DNA from: Melampsora larici-populina 98AG31
Lineage: Eukaryota > Basidiomycota > Pucciniomycetes > Pucciniales > Melampsoraceae
Direction of reading: 5' to 3'
Assembly (NCBI RefSeq): GCF_000204055.1
Contig: NW_006768770.1
Span: 1,875,589 to 1,939,588 of the forward strand
DNA: 64,000 bases
Below the pieces are notes generated by a model that was not told the origin of the DNA, made no database searches, and was given only the letters and a program-made list of their open reading frames with translations. Positions 48,846 through 59,681 of this stretch are shown here, piece by piece; position 1 is the stretch's first letter; every line of letters starts with the position of its first letter. The position numbers were made by a program, and so were the translations under genes.

Positions 48846-49815
48846 ATCCCGTACATCAATGAGGTGAGCACCATGCACCTGGATCTCGGCATCAAAGGGT
48901 TTGGAGGTGGTATAGTCACTGTACTTCTGGGTGGCTCCAGATTGCATCTTGGCCTTGGTCTTCGGAATCGGACTGAAGACATGAAACTAGATCTTGACGT
49001 GACTCGGTTTGGCCTTGAGCTCCACAGCAGGTGCAGGTTGAACCAAGTAGGCGGGTGCTGGGAGTGGTGGTGATTGAGTCAAATCGATCTCAACATGTTG
49101 TTTTGAATAACAATCTGATCAGCTACAGTCCATCCAATTGTGGTGGGAATAGACCATATTGTACTTACTCGGAGAAGCCCAAATGTCATTCTTTGGAGTG
49201 TTAAACATTGGGTCTTGGTGACCTGTTCAACGTCAATAACCTCTTGAGCCGGTGGTGGGGCTGGAAACGATTGAGGTGATTGGCAGCAGGGAAAGCAGAG
49301 GACAAGAAACAACAAGAATCAGAAAAAAAGAAAGGAACAGAAAGAAAGAGCGAAAGGAACTCACCGTTGTTGGTTTTGAGGTGGAGTTGACAACAGAATT
49401 CTCGGTGGCCTACTGGAGCAAATGGGTTGATATGAAAAACCTCCGTGTCAAGATATTGACGTTGGCCAGTGGCACAATGTTCCCAATGATACCCGTCTCT
49501 AAAACACCGAATGAAAGGTAATCAGTGATTTGAACAATTTCAAGACAGGGATTTGAAAGGAAACTCACTTGTGGAAATGGCAAGGGGTTCCACCTCTTCC
49601 AAGATCAGGACTGAGGCCGTCTGGTCCAGCCACTTGATCTCGTCGGGCATTACTAAAGAAAAATCAATCAGCCGGAATGAACAAAAGAAATGACTGAAAG
49701 GAATGGTCAACAAGAAATGATTGAAAGAAATGATCAAAAAGGAACTTACAAATCTTTCTTTGCTTGTGCCGCATTGTCCGCAGGTTGTTTTTTAGTGGTC
49801 CTCGTGGGCATTGTG
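48759..49815 (-). pseudogene. second gene inside the Tc1/mariner element, unrecognised, spliced
   Basis: Starts at 49815-49813 with MPTRTTKKQPADNAAQAKKD, followed directly by a GTAAGT donor. The next exon reads PDEIKWLDQTASVLILEEV (about 49650-49565) and then GTGAGT. Later parts read NDIWASPSKYNMVYSHHNW (about 49190) and SDYTTSKPFDAEIQVHGAHL (about 48910). It ends tail-to-tail with the transposase, and the last part is antisense to its DDE end. It could be an accessory protein or a captured host gene fragment. In-frame TGA/TAG interruptions indicate decay. Confidence 0.4.
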
Positions 49816-50349
49816 GTATTGGTGGTGGTAATGGTATAGGTGTTGTGGATATGGGTGAAGTGGTGGGATCAAGGGTTATGGAATGGTGAAAGGGTCAACA
49901 TTGTCAATCAAGATATATTGCAATCTTGATTGAAGGCTATGCTTATAAATTGGCCTGTATTGGCCAATTTATTATTTTATTAAATTTCAGATGGACAACA
50001 GAATTTGGAACAACTGTATTTTGATTCTTATTCTTATTTTTATTCTTATTTTTGTTTGTATTCTGTTTTCTTTTTTTTTGCAGTGTTTGTCCAAAAGGCA
50101 TATTTCTATATGTAATTGTGAATACTACATGAGTAGTCCAATCTTTCCCTGATTTGTTGATTCAAGGAAGGATACAAATCAATTGATCACAAAATTTTTT
50201 GAAAATTATTATTCACATGCATATCAATCTATTTGTGCCTCATTTGTGCCCTCCATTTCATCACAATTTGCCTCAAGGTCAAAGAACTTCATAAAATCCA
50301 GCTTCTGTATATAATCCGCAATTACATGTAAAAATACTACCCATAGACA

Positions 50350-50528
50350 CTGCAAATATAATGTATTTTTCCAAGGTGAAAAATGATTACAGTTATTTCA
50401 CAAAATGACTAAAAGTGCATTAATTCCGCATTAATTCTTCATTTTTCTGCATTAATTCTGCATTATTAATCATTTTGTGCATTAAATTCAATCATTTTTC
50501 ACCTTGGAAAAATACATTATTTTTGCAG
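50350..50528. mobile_element. MITE with about 39-bp terminal inverted repeats
   Basis: Ends CTGCAAATATAATGTA and the inverse of CTGCAAAAATAATGTA, followed by perfect pairing through TTTTTCCAAGGTGAAAA. The loop is GCATTAATTC-rich. No target duplication is obvious. Confidence 0.7.
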
Positions 50529-50920
50529 AGATACAAAGACTGTAGGGAACAGAAATGTGGAGAAACATAGTGCGGAAAATATTATCAAATTTAATGTATA
50601 TGTATATTGACAAAGATTGAAGATATTTGAGATCCCAGTCTTGTGTATAGTACAAAAATAGTATTTTTTATCTGTGATTTTTTTTCAAACCTCAATAACT
50701 CAGTCAATTAATTACATGATAAAGTTTGATAGACTATATATTCTCAATCTGTGAATACAGGAGCAGGTGTGTACAGATTTATGACGTCATATGATGACAT
50801 CACAATTTGGTGGTCGGACAGGCAAATGGCCCCATATGATATTATGTTGAAGTCATTTTGAAATCTTTCTGAATCTTTCATGGAGTCAGTGGTAGGCTCT
50901 GGCCTGCCAGAGCCTAGTAG

Positions 50921-52297
50921 ATGGGGGCTGTGATGATGGCTACTTCCGACACCAACCAAGAGGTCTCCGTAGAAGAGCAGGACAAGGCTGGTACCAAAAC
51001 CCAAATGGCTCCCACAGAAAGCCATATCAAAGAACTCTCGAGTGGTAAGCCTGGATGACACAGATGTGTTTCCATCGGATTGTACTGATACTGCCTCTGG
51101 AATCTCTTGCCTCCACAGGCAGTCACAATTCAGAGCTATTGATCCCAGAGGAGTGGTCTTCAGTTGCCTCCGAAGCCTACCCCAACCCCACACCATGATC
51201 CCAGAAGATTTCAGCCAAGGAATACTCTGTACAACCAGTCTGGCAATCCAATTCAGTAGGTGTAATGATACACCACACACCCATGTTGGCTCCGCTCATG
51301 AGAGCATGGCAGACATTGGCCTGTGCAATGGCAAAAGATGGCAAAGGTATGTCCAGTTTGCTTCTTTCCTTGCCAAGAATTATACTATCCAGAACTAGCT
51401 GCCAAGGAATTCATGAACATGCCAGATGCATTCACTTGGGTGGAATTCTCAGACAAAGCCCCCAAGGATGCCTCAGGCGACAAAGACTCTGTTAGTGAGG
51501 ACAAGGACAAGGATGACTCCAAGGATTCTAAGTCCACAGCGAATCACGCCACATCTCCAACGCCCAACTCAAAGGGTTAAGTCGAAAAAGGAGAGACTCC
51601 TCCTCCAGAATCTCTGGCTCATGATCAACCTGATAATCAATCACCCACAACAACTCAGAGGACGCAAGTGCTTCCAGAATCTTCAGAACAACCCAGGCCT
51701 GCCACACAATCCTCACGACGCTTGACTCTGCTCAACAACCAGTGCACGGAAGACACCTTAGCCTCAGCTAACTCAGCTACCATCAAGAAATACAATGCCC
51801 ACTTACTCCCAAAACGTACAATATCCCAGGTGACCAAATCTCCAGCCAACACTCAGGATGCAAACAAAAAAAGCCAACCCTCTGTGCCGGCTACCCCGCT
51901 CTGCGCAAAGAATATCTTGTAGAACATCTTTCACTGGACGCCCTTGAGTATGGCAAAGATGAAGAAGTTGAAGAGCTGATTTCTGACATCAAGAATCTGG
52001 CTCCATTGGCAATCCCCTTTGCCACTGTCAACCATCCTCTCTTTGTGGCTTTCCTCAAGAGACCGCCCCTAGAGATATTCCGTCACAACCCATAAGATCA
52101 GGCTTCTTATGTCAGATGATTCACAAGATCAAAGAACTCCTCGAGCTTGGTGAATGTGGGCTTGACCCCACCCTTGAATACATGGAGCACTTCTGGGATC
52201 AAGTTATCTGGACGCCCCAAGGTGACAGGTTTCTTCTTCCTAAGCTCTTTCGTACCCATCGTTACGTCTTGGCTGCAATCATAAAGCCCAACTCAAG
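50921..52297 (+). pseudogene. 5' part of an unrecognised host gene split by hAT
   Basis: Start ATG at 50921 directly follows an in-frame TAG. Exon one is Glu/Gln/Thr-rich and ends at 51044; intron 51045-51118; exon two contains WQTLACAMAKDGK, then (after an apparent one-base insertion at about 51346) VCPVCFFPCQELYYPELAAKEF, a possible zinc site. A long Ser/Lys/Asp-rich linker follows (51460-51890), then HLSLDALEYGKDEEVEELI and MEHFWDQVIWTPQGDRFLL. The frame enters the hAT at 52297. Lesions: TGA 51196-51198, TAA 51578-51580, frameshifts at about 51895 and 52090. Family unknown; possibly a lineage-specific multigene family. Confidence 0.55.
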
Positions 52298-52488
52298 TAA
52301 TGCACCGACCCGGTCCCGACCCAATAAATCTGGCCTGGACCGGGGCGACCCGGTCCGGAAGCCCCAAATTGGTGACAAACGCTTGAAAACCCAAAAAAAG
52401 CCCTCTGGCTTCTTTTGATATCAAGATTTACCTCAAAATATATTGAACTTAGTCAATTATTTATCCACAAAGTTCAAACACGGCCACA

Positions 52489-53990
52489 ATGCCGCCCAAA
52501 CGCCCTCGCCCTTCTTCCACGATCGTCCTGTCAGACTCTGAAGAGCAAATTCATTCGACAACTTCAAGCTCAAGCACATCAAACGCCGTCAAACTCGCCC
52601 AAAACCAGAAATCTTGGGTTTGGAAATACTTCAAGACCGAAATTCGTGAAGGTGTCGCTAGATACGTCTGCCAGGCTGCAAAACCTGCCGGTAGGAATTG
52701 CATTTGTGGAGCCGTGATGACCCCTGATCGAACGCAGAGCACAAAGTCCTTATCTCGACATCTTGACCGTTTTCACAATATCACTGACAAGACCGAACCC
52801 CGACAAGGAGCGATCAAATCTTTTCTTCAAACTGGGACAATTCAAAAGGTGAGTTTGTTTCGAGATGAACATTTACTCAAGTTTCTTTCATTTTTGTTTT
52901 TGTTTCTTTTTTTTGGGTTTTCTCATCTCTTATATTTCTTTTCTATTCTTTCAATATTCCATCTTTTCATCTGTTACATTCCCAAGCTGTCTCGCGATTC
53001 TCACTTGATCAAGTATCAACTGGTCAAACTGATCACCAACGGTGAAATGCCGGCGGCCGTTGTCGATCGCGAAGAGTTCAAAGATCTTCTCCGTATCTGA
53101 AATCCGGACATTGGGCCTCTTCTTGTTGGCTCTGATTGTGTATTGGAAACAGTTAAAACTCAGTTTTGAGTCTGTTGAGTTCTTCTCAAGGACGTCTTGG
53201 CCGACGCTCTTGCTATCCACATTACCTGTGAGGAGTGGTCTTCCTCAAACAACATTCCAATTCTCGGGATTACTGCTCACTGGATTGATGATAAATTCAA
53301 ATTACAAGAAGTTATTTTAGCAATGCAAGAAATTGAAGGTCCAAAGACCGGTATCAACCTTGCAAAATACTTTATCAAATGTCTTCAAAAGTTTAATATT
53401 GAATCCAAAGTTTATTGTGTTACTGCCGACAATGCATCAACTAACGGAGCAATGGCACGAGAGATTGCTAACGAACTTGACCAATTTCAACAAGAAACTA
53501 ATTTACTTGGATGCGTAGCTCATGTTATAAATCTAGTTGCTCGAGCTGGTATATCTGTATTCTCAAAAAACTTGGGCAAAACAACTTCGGTCAACATAGC
53601 CAATATACTTGAAGATGATTCTTTCAATCAAATCAATGCTCCTGGAGCCATCAGTCGTCTCATGGGATTCATCACTGCCACCATGAAGACCCCAAAGCGC
53701 AAGAGAGCCTTTGAAAAGCTTGTTGAAGCCGAACTCAGTCGCTCTCTTGGCCTGATCCAAAATGTAGAAACTCAATGGAACTCTGACCTTAACACCCTGA
53801 AGCGAGCTCTGGAACTCAAGGATGTCATCGACTTGAAATGTTCACAAGACCCCAATATGAGCAAGTTTAAACTCACTCAGACCGAATGGGAATTGATTTC
53901 CCACCTTGTTTGATTCCTTGAACGTTTTGAAAAAGCAACAAATATGCTTTATCAGTCAAATTACACAAGTCTTGATGCCGTCTTACCTGT
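52489..53990 (+). pseudogene. hAT transposase, N-terminal and catalytic part
   Basis: Exon one (52489 to about 52848) has a Ser-rich start and a BED-type zinc finger (SWVWKYFK ... C-x-C ... SLSRHLDRFH). After an intron (GTGAGT at about 52849) the catalytic region reads HITCEEWSSSNNIPILGITA, VTADNASTNGAMAREIANEL and LLGCVAHVINLVARAG, then ETQWNSDL. These are the RNase-H-fold motifs of hAT transposases, which cut and paste the element in the nucleus. In-frame TGAs at 53098, 53167, 53176 and 53911 all lie where CGA is plausible; three follow a T. Confidence 0.85.
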
Positions 53991-54273
53991 CTATGAGTGG
54001 CTTTTTTTTTTTTTTTTTTTTTTTTTTTATTATTTTTAAGTGCTTTTGATTTCACATATCGCACTGACTAACTAAGTATGTGTATGTAAAGTGAAGGACT
54101 AATACAACTTCTGATGGGTTTTCCACTACACCGACTACCAAGCCTGTCTAGTAGATACATCCTGACACAAAAAGGCGCTCCCAGAAGATTTACAAAGAAA
54201 ATTGAAGGCATAGGGATAATAAAGAAAATAATAAAGAAAAAAGGGCATAATGTTTCTTGACTTTGTGGCTTTC

Positions 54274-57200
54274 TTAATTGTCTAAGTATGTTCTAAGATG
54301 TGAGAATCTTCCCGTTGACTGGATGAATTGTGCTGAATACGGATAAGCTTTAGGTGTATCTAATAGTGCTAATGTTGAGTTTATGTTGACTTTAATTTTT
54401 TCTTTCTTTAATTGTTTTCTGAACGTTTGACGTTGTTTGTTATATTTTTTGCAATAGATTAAGAAATGTGCAGGAGTTTCTGTTGCAAAACATCCCTTGC
54501 ATCTATTGTTTTCCTCAGCTCCTATTTGGTGTAAAAACTTTTTCAGCGGACAGTGTCCACACCGGAGTTGAAAGATTGCCGCCGCATCTCCTTTTTCTAA
54601 AGAATTCAGTGAATCAGCTTTCCATTTGGCTTTTGTTTTATACGGTTTGATAGAAACAGCTCCCCTTTGGTGAAATAAGCTTCTTGTGTGTCGCAGGAGT
54701 CCTCCTAAACTCATGGGCAACATCATTGGTTCAGTATTGCCTTCTGCCGCTTGTTTTGCAGCCTGATCCGCCTGTTCATTCAATGCAATGCCTTCATGAC
54801 CAGGTGTCCAGTAAAGTCTGATTTGGAGGTGTTGCGCTATGAGTTTGTGGGATCGGAGTAGGAATCGTGCCAAGTACTGGAGTGATTTGGGTTGCATAGG
54901 TTTGGCGAATAAATCGAGAGCTGCCTGGCTATTGCTGAATACTGCTAGAGACGTAAATTGTCCAGGTGAAGCGTCAGTTATCTGTTTAAATTGAACAAGT
55001 GCAATCATTAAAGCCATAGTTTCCATCTCGTAGTTAGAGATCCCTTCCAGTGGTCCATACGCGTGGCTGGCCGTTCTTCCTTCTGTCGCAATAGCGGCTC
55101 CGCCTCCGGTTTCTGGTATGAAAGATCCATCCGTGAAAATCACACAGGCTCCTCGGCTTTTCTCTTCTTCGATTTGTGTTGGGATGTGTTCCTTAACGTC
55201 TTCTTGCTTAGACCCTACATTTTCCACTGTCCAGCGCGGTTCAGTCCACGGTGGTTCTGGGTACGGGTGTATAGTTTCTAGTGTGTGTTCAGTGGGAAGA
55301 AGCAGGTCAGTCTTTCTTAGCAATCTATGAATCGGGCTCTGATGCGTATGTGGTAATCTCAACAGTTCCTGCTGAATGATCGTTCTGGACGGGTGACTTG
55401 TTGGTGCTGTTAGTCGTTTGTAGATGTAATTGTGGTTGTATCGTATGGCTAAATCCTTAAACGTAATCATGTCAGCGTCGTGGGTCATGTGATCCGTTGG
55501 CGAACTTTTAAAAGCTCCCAAGATCAGTCGATTGGCTGCGTTTTGGAGTAGGTTAAAAATTTTAGACACTTTACCTTCTGTTCGTCTATTGAACCAAACG
55601 ACACTCCCGAACAAAATGCGAGGTTTCAAAATAGACATCACAAGGTTCTTTGTTTCTTTTGGGTTCAAGCCATGGTAGCATCTGCTGATCCTGCTGAGTT
55701 GTGCTATCGTTGCCTTTCCCCGTTGTTGCATTCTTCGTATGTGAGCTCCGAAGTTCAGCTTAGGATCCAGCCATAAGCCTAGCCACCTAAGTTCAGATGT
55801 CAAAGGGGTTAGCACCTGGTTACCAAACGTGAGACGTGGGTTCATATGCTTTCGGTGTGTGAAGTGCATGACCTGTGCTTTCTTCTTATCGAAGATCGCA
55901 CCGTGTCTTCTGGCCCACTCAATTGATCTATCGCCTTCTTCTTCCAAGTCTAGGATGTTGAGATCGATGTCCTTGTTGGCTACTAAATGCGTCACATCAT
56001 CGATGAAAGCTAATGAGATTCTGTTTGCCTGGAGCGAAATATCTGTATCAATCAGTAGAGACGAGTTATCATTCCACGACCAATAACATTGTTTAGCACT
56101 TTGACTCCCACTTAGGATCATCCACCTACGTGCTCGATTCCTCTCCTTAATGATGGGCCCTAGTTTCTCCTCGTCCCACCATGCCTTGTGGCGATGACCT
56201 CGCGTCTTGATCATTTTACCTTGACGGTGAAAAGCCCCCGTGATTGCATCTGTAATAAATTTAACCCCCTGATCAATTTCTTCTGTAGACTGAATGAGAT
56301 TGGGGAAGGAACTTAGCTGGTTCTCTAGATCATCACAGAAACTAGGTTTTTCCATCGTGTCAAATCTTGCTGTGTTGTGAGATCTTTCGGGCAGCGCTTC
56401 ATCTAATTGAATGGTTGTGAGGAGGAGTTGGTGATCGGATCCAAAGTTTTCACTGCTTGTTGTCCCTTTGACCGGATATTTGGCAAGTTCGAAGTTGACC
56501 CATGTGAGGTCCAGCGTTGTAGGTCTGGCGTTTGGCGCTCATGGGTAGAAAGTGGGTACATGTTTCTGTGAGATGATTTGGAAGCCCGAGCTGCCACAAA
56601 TTTTAATCAGTTCCTTGGCTAGCGGGTGTGTGTGTCTGTAGTTAGACGGATTCCACTTGGGGTGGTGTAGGTTACCGTCCATCCCAATTATGGATGCTGT
56701 GCGTCTGTCATTGTGTGTGTTGAACCAATCCCTCAGAACCGGTAAGCCTGTGTTGTGGGTTGGCGGATTGTAGGCTGATACTACACGTATCTTGTGTAGT
56801 CGTCCATTGGGGATCTTGACTTCGAGTGCTGTAAGTAGCGCCGATTTGCTGGGAAGTAATGTAATTAGCCATGAGGGTATTTGTTTAGTCACATAAATAC
56901 CTGTTCTTGGTTTTTCGTTGTAGTTTCTTGCTGTGTAATCGTAGGGCGTAAAGTCGTGCCACGCTGGGTGTGGTGGAAGTCGTAGTGTATGTGGATCAAT
57001 CCACGGTTCCTGTAATAATAGGATCGCGTAGTTTTCGTTAGCTAGTATATTCAGTGTTATAAGTTTTCCGTTAAAGCAGTTTAGCTGAGCTATGGTCAGG
57101 TTTGGGTTTTCTGTGGGTTCAACAAAGTTGTCAGTCTCTATGTGTTCTGGTGCTACTATTGGGGGTAGTTGGGGGGGTAGAAGGGAAAGAAGGAAAATTT
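54274..57200 (-). pseudogene. LINE ORF2: endonuclease, RT (mostly deleted), RNase H
   Basis: One frame runs from about 57200 to 54274 with a single TGA at 56541-56539. Upstream of the TGA is an EEP endonuclease (IAQLNCFNGK, LLLQEPWID, IGMDGNLHHPKWNP). Downstream, the segment ARRWMILSGSQSAKQCYWSW jumps straight to LSLAFIDDVTHLV-like sequence: the catalytic F-x-DD is at residues 117-120 counted from 56355, but the RT fingers and motif A (normally about 300 residues) are missing in frame. RNase H follows (FTDGSFIPETGG, YEMETMALM, WTPGHEGIALNEQAD); the third catalytic Asp is Asn475 (AAT, plus 54931-54933). A C-terminal C-x2-C zinc motif (CKGC...H...C) is near 54510. Confidence 0.88.
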
Positions 57201-57243
57201 GAAAAGGGAATAGAACTTCTTGAATGATTCGTATTGGTGTTTC

Positions 57244-58584
57244 TTAACATGATTGTGATGTAAGTTGTTGCAGACTTTTTGATCTGATGGGGCAATTTGT
57301 GCTTGAGGCTGAGTGAGCATATTTCTCGTTGGTTCTGTCAATTTGGGTTTCTGGATGGAGTATTGCGTCTTGATTGATGCATCTGACACACTGAGGGCGG
57401 GCAGTCTGGGAGGTTTGGCACATTCTCGAGTCATGTTTGGCACCACAGTGTCTGCAAAGTAATTCATTTTTACATTGCATACTGATATGGCCTGGTTCTT
57501 GACAACGATAACATTGTACCCTACTTCTCTTACATGCTCTAACCCTCAAGCTGTTGCCTTCAAAATATACCGAGCCACGAACCATTTTGTTTGTCAGTTC
57601 TTTATCGAGAAAATTTATTAAGATAGAGCCACTTCTCTGTTCTGGATACGGTTTGCTCAGCCATCTGATAGAGTGGATCATGTCATTCGGGATTGGATTC
57701 TGTTCGGACAGCAAGTGTTTGATTTTGTCTACTGTTGTGTAATATTCGATTGGGACCGAATCGATTGATGCTGGGAAGACGGCTGGAGATGTGATCAATT
57801 CTGGATCAGCTAGCGTCGTCCAAAGTGTCCTATTCTCGAGTAACCAGGTAGCCTCAGCTCGGGTTGCTGTAAAAAGCTTGATGCTCCCTGAGGGCAAGCT
57901 AGCCGCCCCTTTGACTTCGATCTTTTTGCCTGCAATCTTGACTTTGAGTTGAGCTAGTGCCATGTTGACGCGATTGACGATCTCAGTTGCTTTGATGCCT
58001 TCAAAAGGTTTCTTTCCTTCTAAACACCTTATGACAACTTGACTTGGCCTGAATGCATTGATGATCTGGTTTGACGGTGGTTGTGGCGGAGCTCGGTTTG
58101 AGGTGATCTTCAAGCCTTCAGCTGCTGTAGATGCCCACGATTTTGGTTTAGCCGGGAGACCATGTACGTTAGGTTGGGGAGCCGATTGTACTTGTTGTGC
58201 GTCTATCAGGGCTTTAAGTTGCTGTTCAAGTCTCTCCAAGCGTGTCGTCGGTTTGTTTGACCCTTGTAGACGCGTTTCTAGTGCACTGAGTCGCAACGCC
58301 GTATCCTGCATCGTGATTATTAGGGCCGACATGATCTGGACCAGGTTTGCCGGTACTACAACATCTCCGTTCTCGAGCTTGTTGTTCACGGTCAGGTACT
58401 TCCAGAGTTCGTTCATGGACAGGTTCTCTAGTCGTTGTACGGGTTCTGCAGCAGTAGATGAGGTCATGTCCGTGTCTAGGTCGCCGGTGGCCATCGTGTT
58501 CGTTTGCGTGTTTGCCGCGTCCGGTCGCGCTCGTTTTGGGCCGAATCGAATATCACGGGTAAGAGGAGGTGGATCAGGTGGCAT
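57244..58584 (-). CDS. LINE ORF1 (gag-like RNA-binding protein)
   Basis: 446 codons, uninterrupted. Pro-rich start, helical segment with LRLSALETRLQ and LERLEQQLKALIDAQQ (likely coiled coil, about residues 85-140), an RRM-like central domain (QVVIRCLEGKKPFEG ... IKLFTATRAEATWLL), and C-terminal CCHC knuckles (CYRCQEPGHISMQC, then CRHCGAKHDSRMC and CVRC). The layout fits Tad1-clade ORF1, which coats the element RNA. ORF2 follows on the same strand within about 50 bp. Confidence 0.85.
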   Translation of the reverse strand: MPPDPPPLTRDIRFGPKRARPDAANTQTNTMATGDLDTDMTSSTAAEPVQRLENLSMNELWKYLTVNNKLENGDVVVPANLVQIMSALIITMQDTALRLSALETRLQGSNKPTTRLERLEQQLKALIDAQQVQSAPQPNVHGLPAKPKSWASTAAEGLKITSNRAPPQPPSNQIINAFRPSQVVIRCLEGKKPFEGIKATEIVNRVNMALAQLKVKIAGKKIEVKGAASLPSGSIKLFTATRAEATWLLENRTLWTTLADPELITSPAVFPASIDSVPIEYYTTVDKIKHLLSEQNPIPNDMIHSIRWLSKPYPEQRSGSILINFLDKELTNKMVRGSVYFEGNSLRVRACKRSRVQCYRCQEPGHISMQCKNELLCRHCGAKHDSRMCQTSQTARPQCVRCINQDAILHPETQIDRTNEKYAHSASSTNCPIRSKSLQQLTSQSC

Positions 58585-58720
58585 TGAGGGATTCTGAGAG
58601 CGATAAAGGGAGTTATGATTGTTTGAAGATGATAAGATGGTGTCTGGACGAAAAAAGGAAACGCGATTGCGCAGTCACTGTGCAAAAGTTGACTGTAGTG
58701 GTACGAAGTCAGAATTCCCC

Positions 58721-59468
58721 CTATGAGTGGCTTGAAACTCAACTTGACAAGGTAAGATTTTTTTTCACTTTTGCATTCATTCTGTTGAATGTTCTGTGCT
58801 GATTTTTTGTTTCCTAACAGGCTTTAATCATGTTAGAAAACCATCCAATCCAACCTGCAATTGCTCCTATGAAGAACAAGCTGGCCGAGTACTTTGACGA
58901 CGCCATAAAGAAACCAGTCTATCTTTGTGCTCACCTATTGGACCCTCGCAGCAAGGATCATGAACTTTCTTCAGTCACTCTTCTGCAAGCAGGAATCATC
59001 AATCAAGATGATTGGCGAGACACCTTTTTGACAGAGGCTTGCCAATCCATTCCAAACTCCGAGCAAATTGATGAAGATATCGAATCAATCACTCACACTG
59101 AAGAAGATGGACCTCGATCATTCATTTCAGCACCTAAGAAGAAGCGAACTTTAGATGTAGAACTTGTTGCTTACCTTGCTGAACCTCGAGAGCCAGGGAA
59201 TCGTGATCCCTTGGATTATTGGAATGAAAATGCAAAGAAGTATCCCTTGCTATCCAAGATGGCTCGAATCTTTCTCTTGGTTCCAGCATGCAGCACTCCT
59301 TCTGAACACGCCTTTTCAGCTGGAAGACGTGTTCTCACTAAGCGTCGCCGTGGTCTCAAATCAGATACCTTTGAAGCGCTTGTATGCCTCAAGACTTGGA
59401 ATAAGGTGTTAACTACGATTGTTTTGTTTTTTTCCATGTTTTTCTTTTCTCTACCTTTCTATTTCTAA
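58721..59468 (+). pseudogene. hAT transposase, C-terminal part
   Basis: Resumes at YEWLETQLDK, then an intron (GTAAGA donor about 58752, CCTAACAG acceptor about 58820). The rest reads PIQPAIAPMKNKLAEYFDDA, LLDPRSKDHEL, DPLDYWNENAKKYPLLSKMA and STPSEHAFSAGRRVLTKRR, the hAT dimerisation domain. The true stop may lie beyond a last intron after LKTWNK; the open frame ends at 59468. Confidence 0.85.
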
Positions 59469-59681
59469 AATTGACTAGTCAATAGTATCTAGCCTACAAC
59501 TTAGTCACAAAACAGCAGTCTTGTATACATGGTTTTTGAAGAAATAAAGATGAGTTTTACCTAAACCTGCCCCCATGCCAAAATAGCGGGTCGGTCCGGG
59601 TCAACCTATGATTACCAAGATCCCCGCTGAGGCCCGCTTGACCCGGTCCTGGGACCGGTCCCAGACCGGGTTGGTGCATTA

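Larger units (their letters stand above)
47582..50016. mobile_element. Tc1/mariner element with two convergent genes
   Basis: Terminal repeats of about 125 bp start CAGTCAATCC and, on the other strand, CAGTTGTTCC, then share AAATTCTGTTGTC and a palindromic AATTGGCCAATACAGGCC block. TA flanks both ends (47580-47581, 50017-50018). 2435 bp. Contains a DDE transposase on plus and a second spliced frame on minus. Confidence 0.85.
54004..58720 (-). mobile_element. Tad1-like LINE (non-LTR retrotransposon), internally deleted
   Basis: A 27-base T run (54002-54028) is the poly(A) tail of a minus-strand insertion. The 13-bp duplication CTATGAGTGGCTT lies at 53991-54003 and 58721-58733. The order is ORF1 (gag-like, CCHC), then ORF2 (endonuclease, RT, RNase H), typical of the fungal Tad1 clade. 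It lies inside the hAT transposase; excision with one duplication copy rejoins the frame through YEWLETQLDK. Confidence 0.93.
52298..59681 (+). mobile_element. hAT DNA transposon, split by a LINE
   Basis: Ends TAATGCACCGACCCGGTC and the inverse of TAATGCACCAACCCGGTC, with an exact 8-bp duplication AACTCAAG (52290-52297, 59682-59689), the hAT signature length. Subterminal regions are packed with ACCCGG/CCGGTC motifs, probable transposase-binding sites. It encodes a BED-finger hAT transposase. Without the nested LINE it is about 2.7 kb. Confidence 0.93.

Noticed and set aside
49320..49370. AG-rich tract encoding a Lys/Arg/Glu run
   Set aside because: Simple purine-rich repeat; no support for a protein.
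50744..51280. Minus-strand frame of 178 codons
   Set aside because: Antisense to well-supported plus-strand exons with splice sites and a defined start.
58058..58597. Plus-strand frame of 179 codons opposite LINE ORF1
   Set aside because: Shadow of the intact ORF1 on the minus strand.
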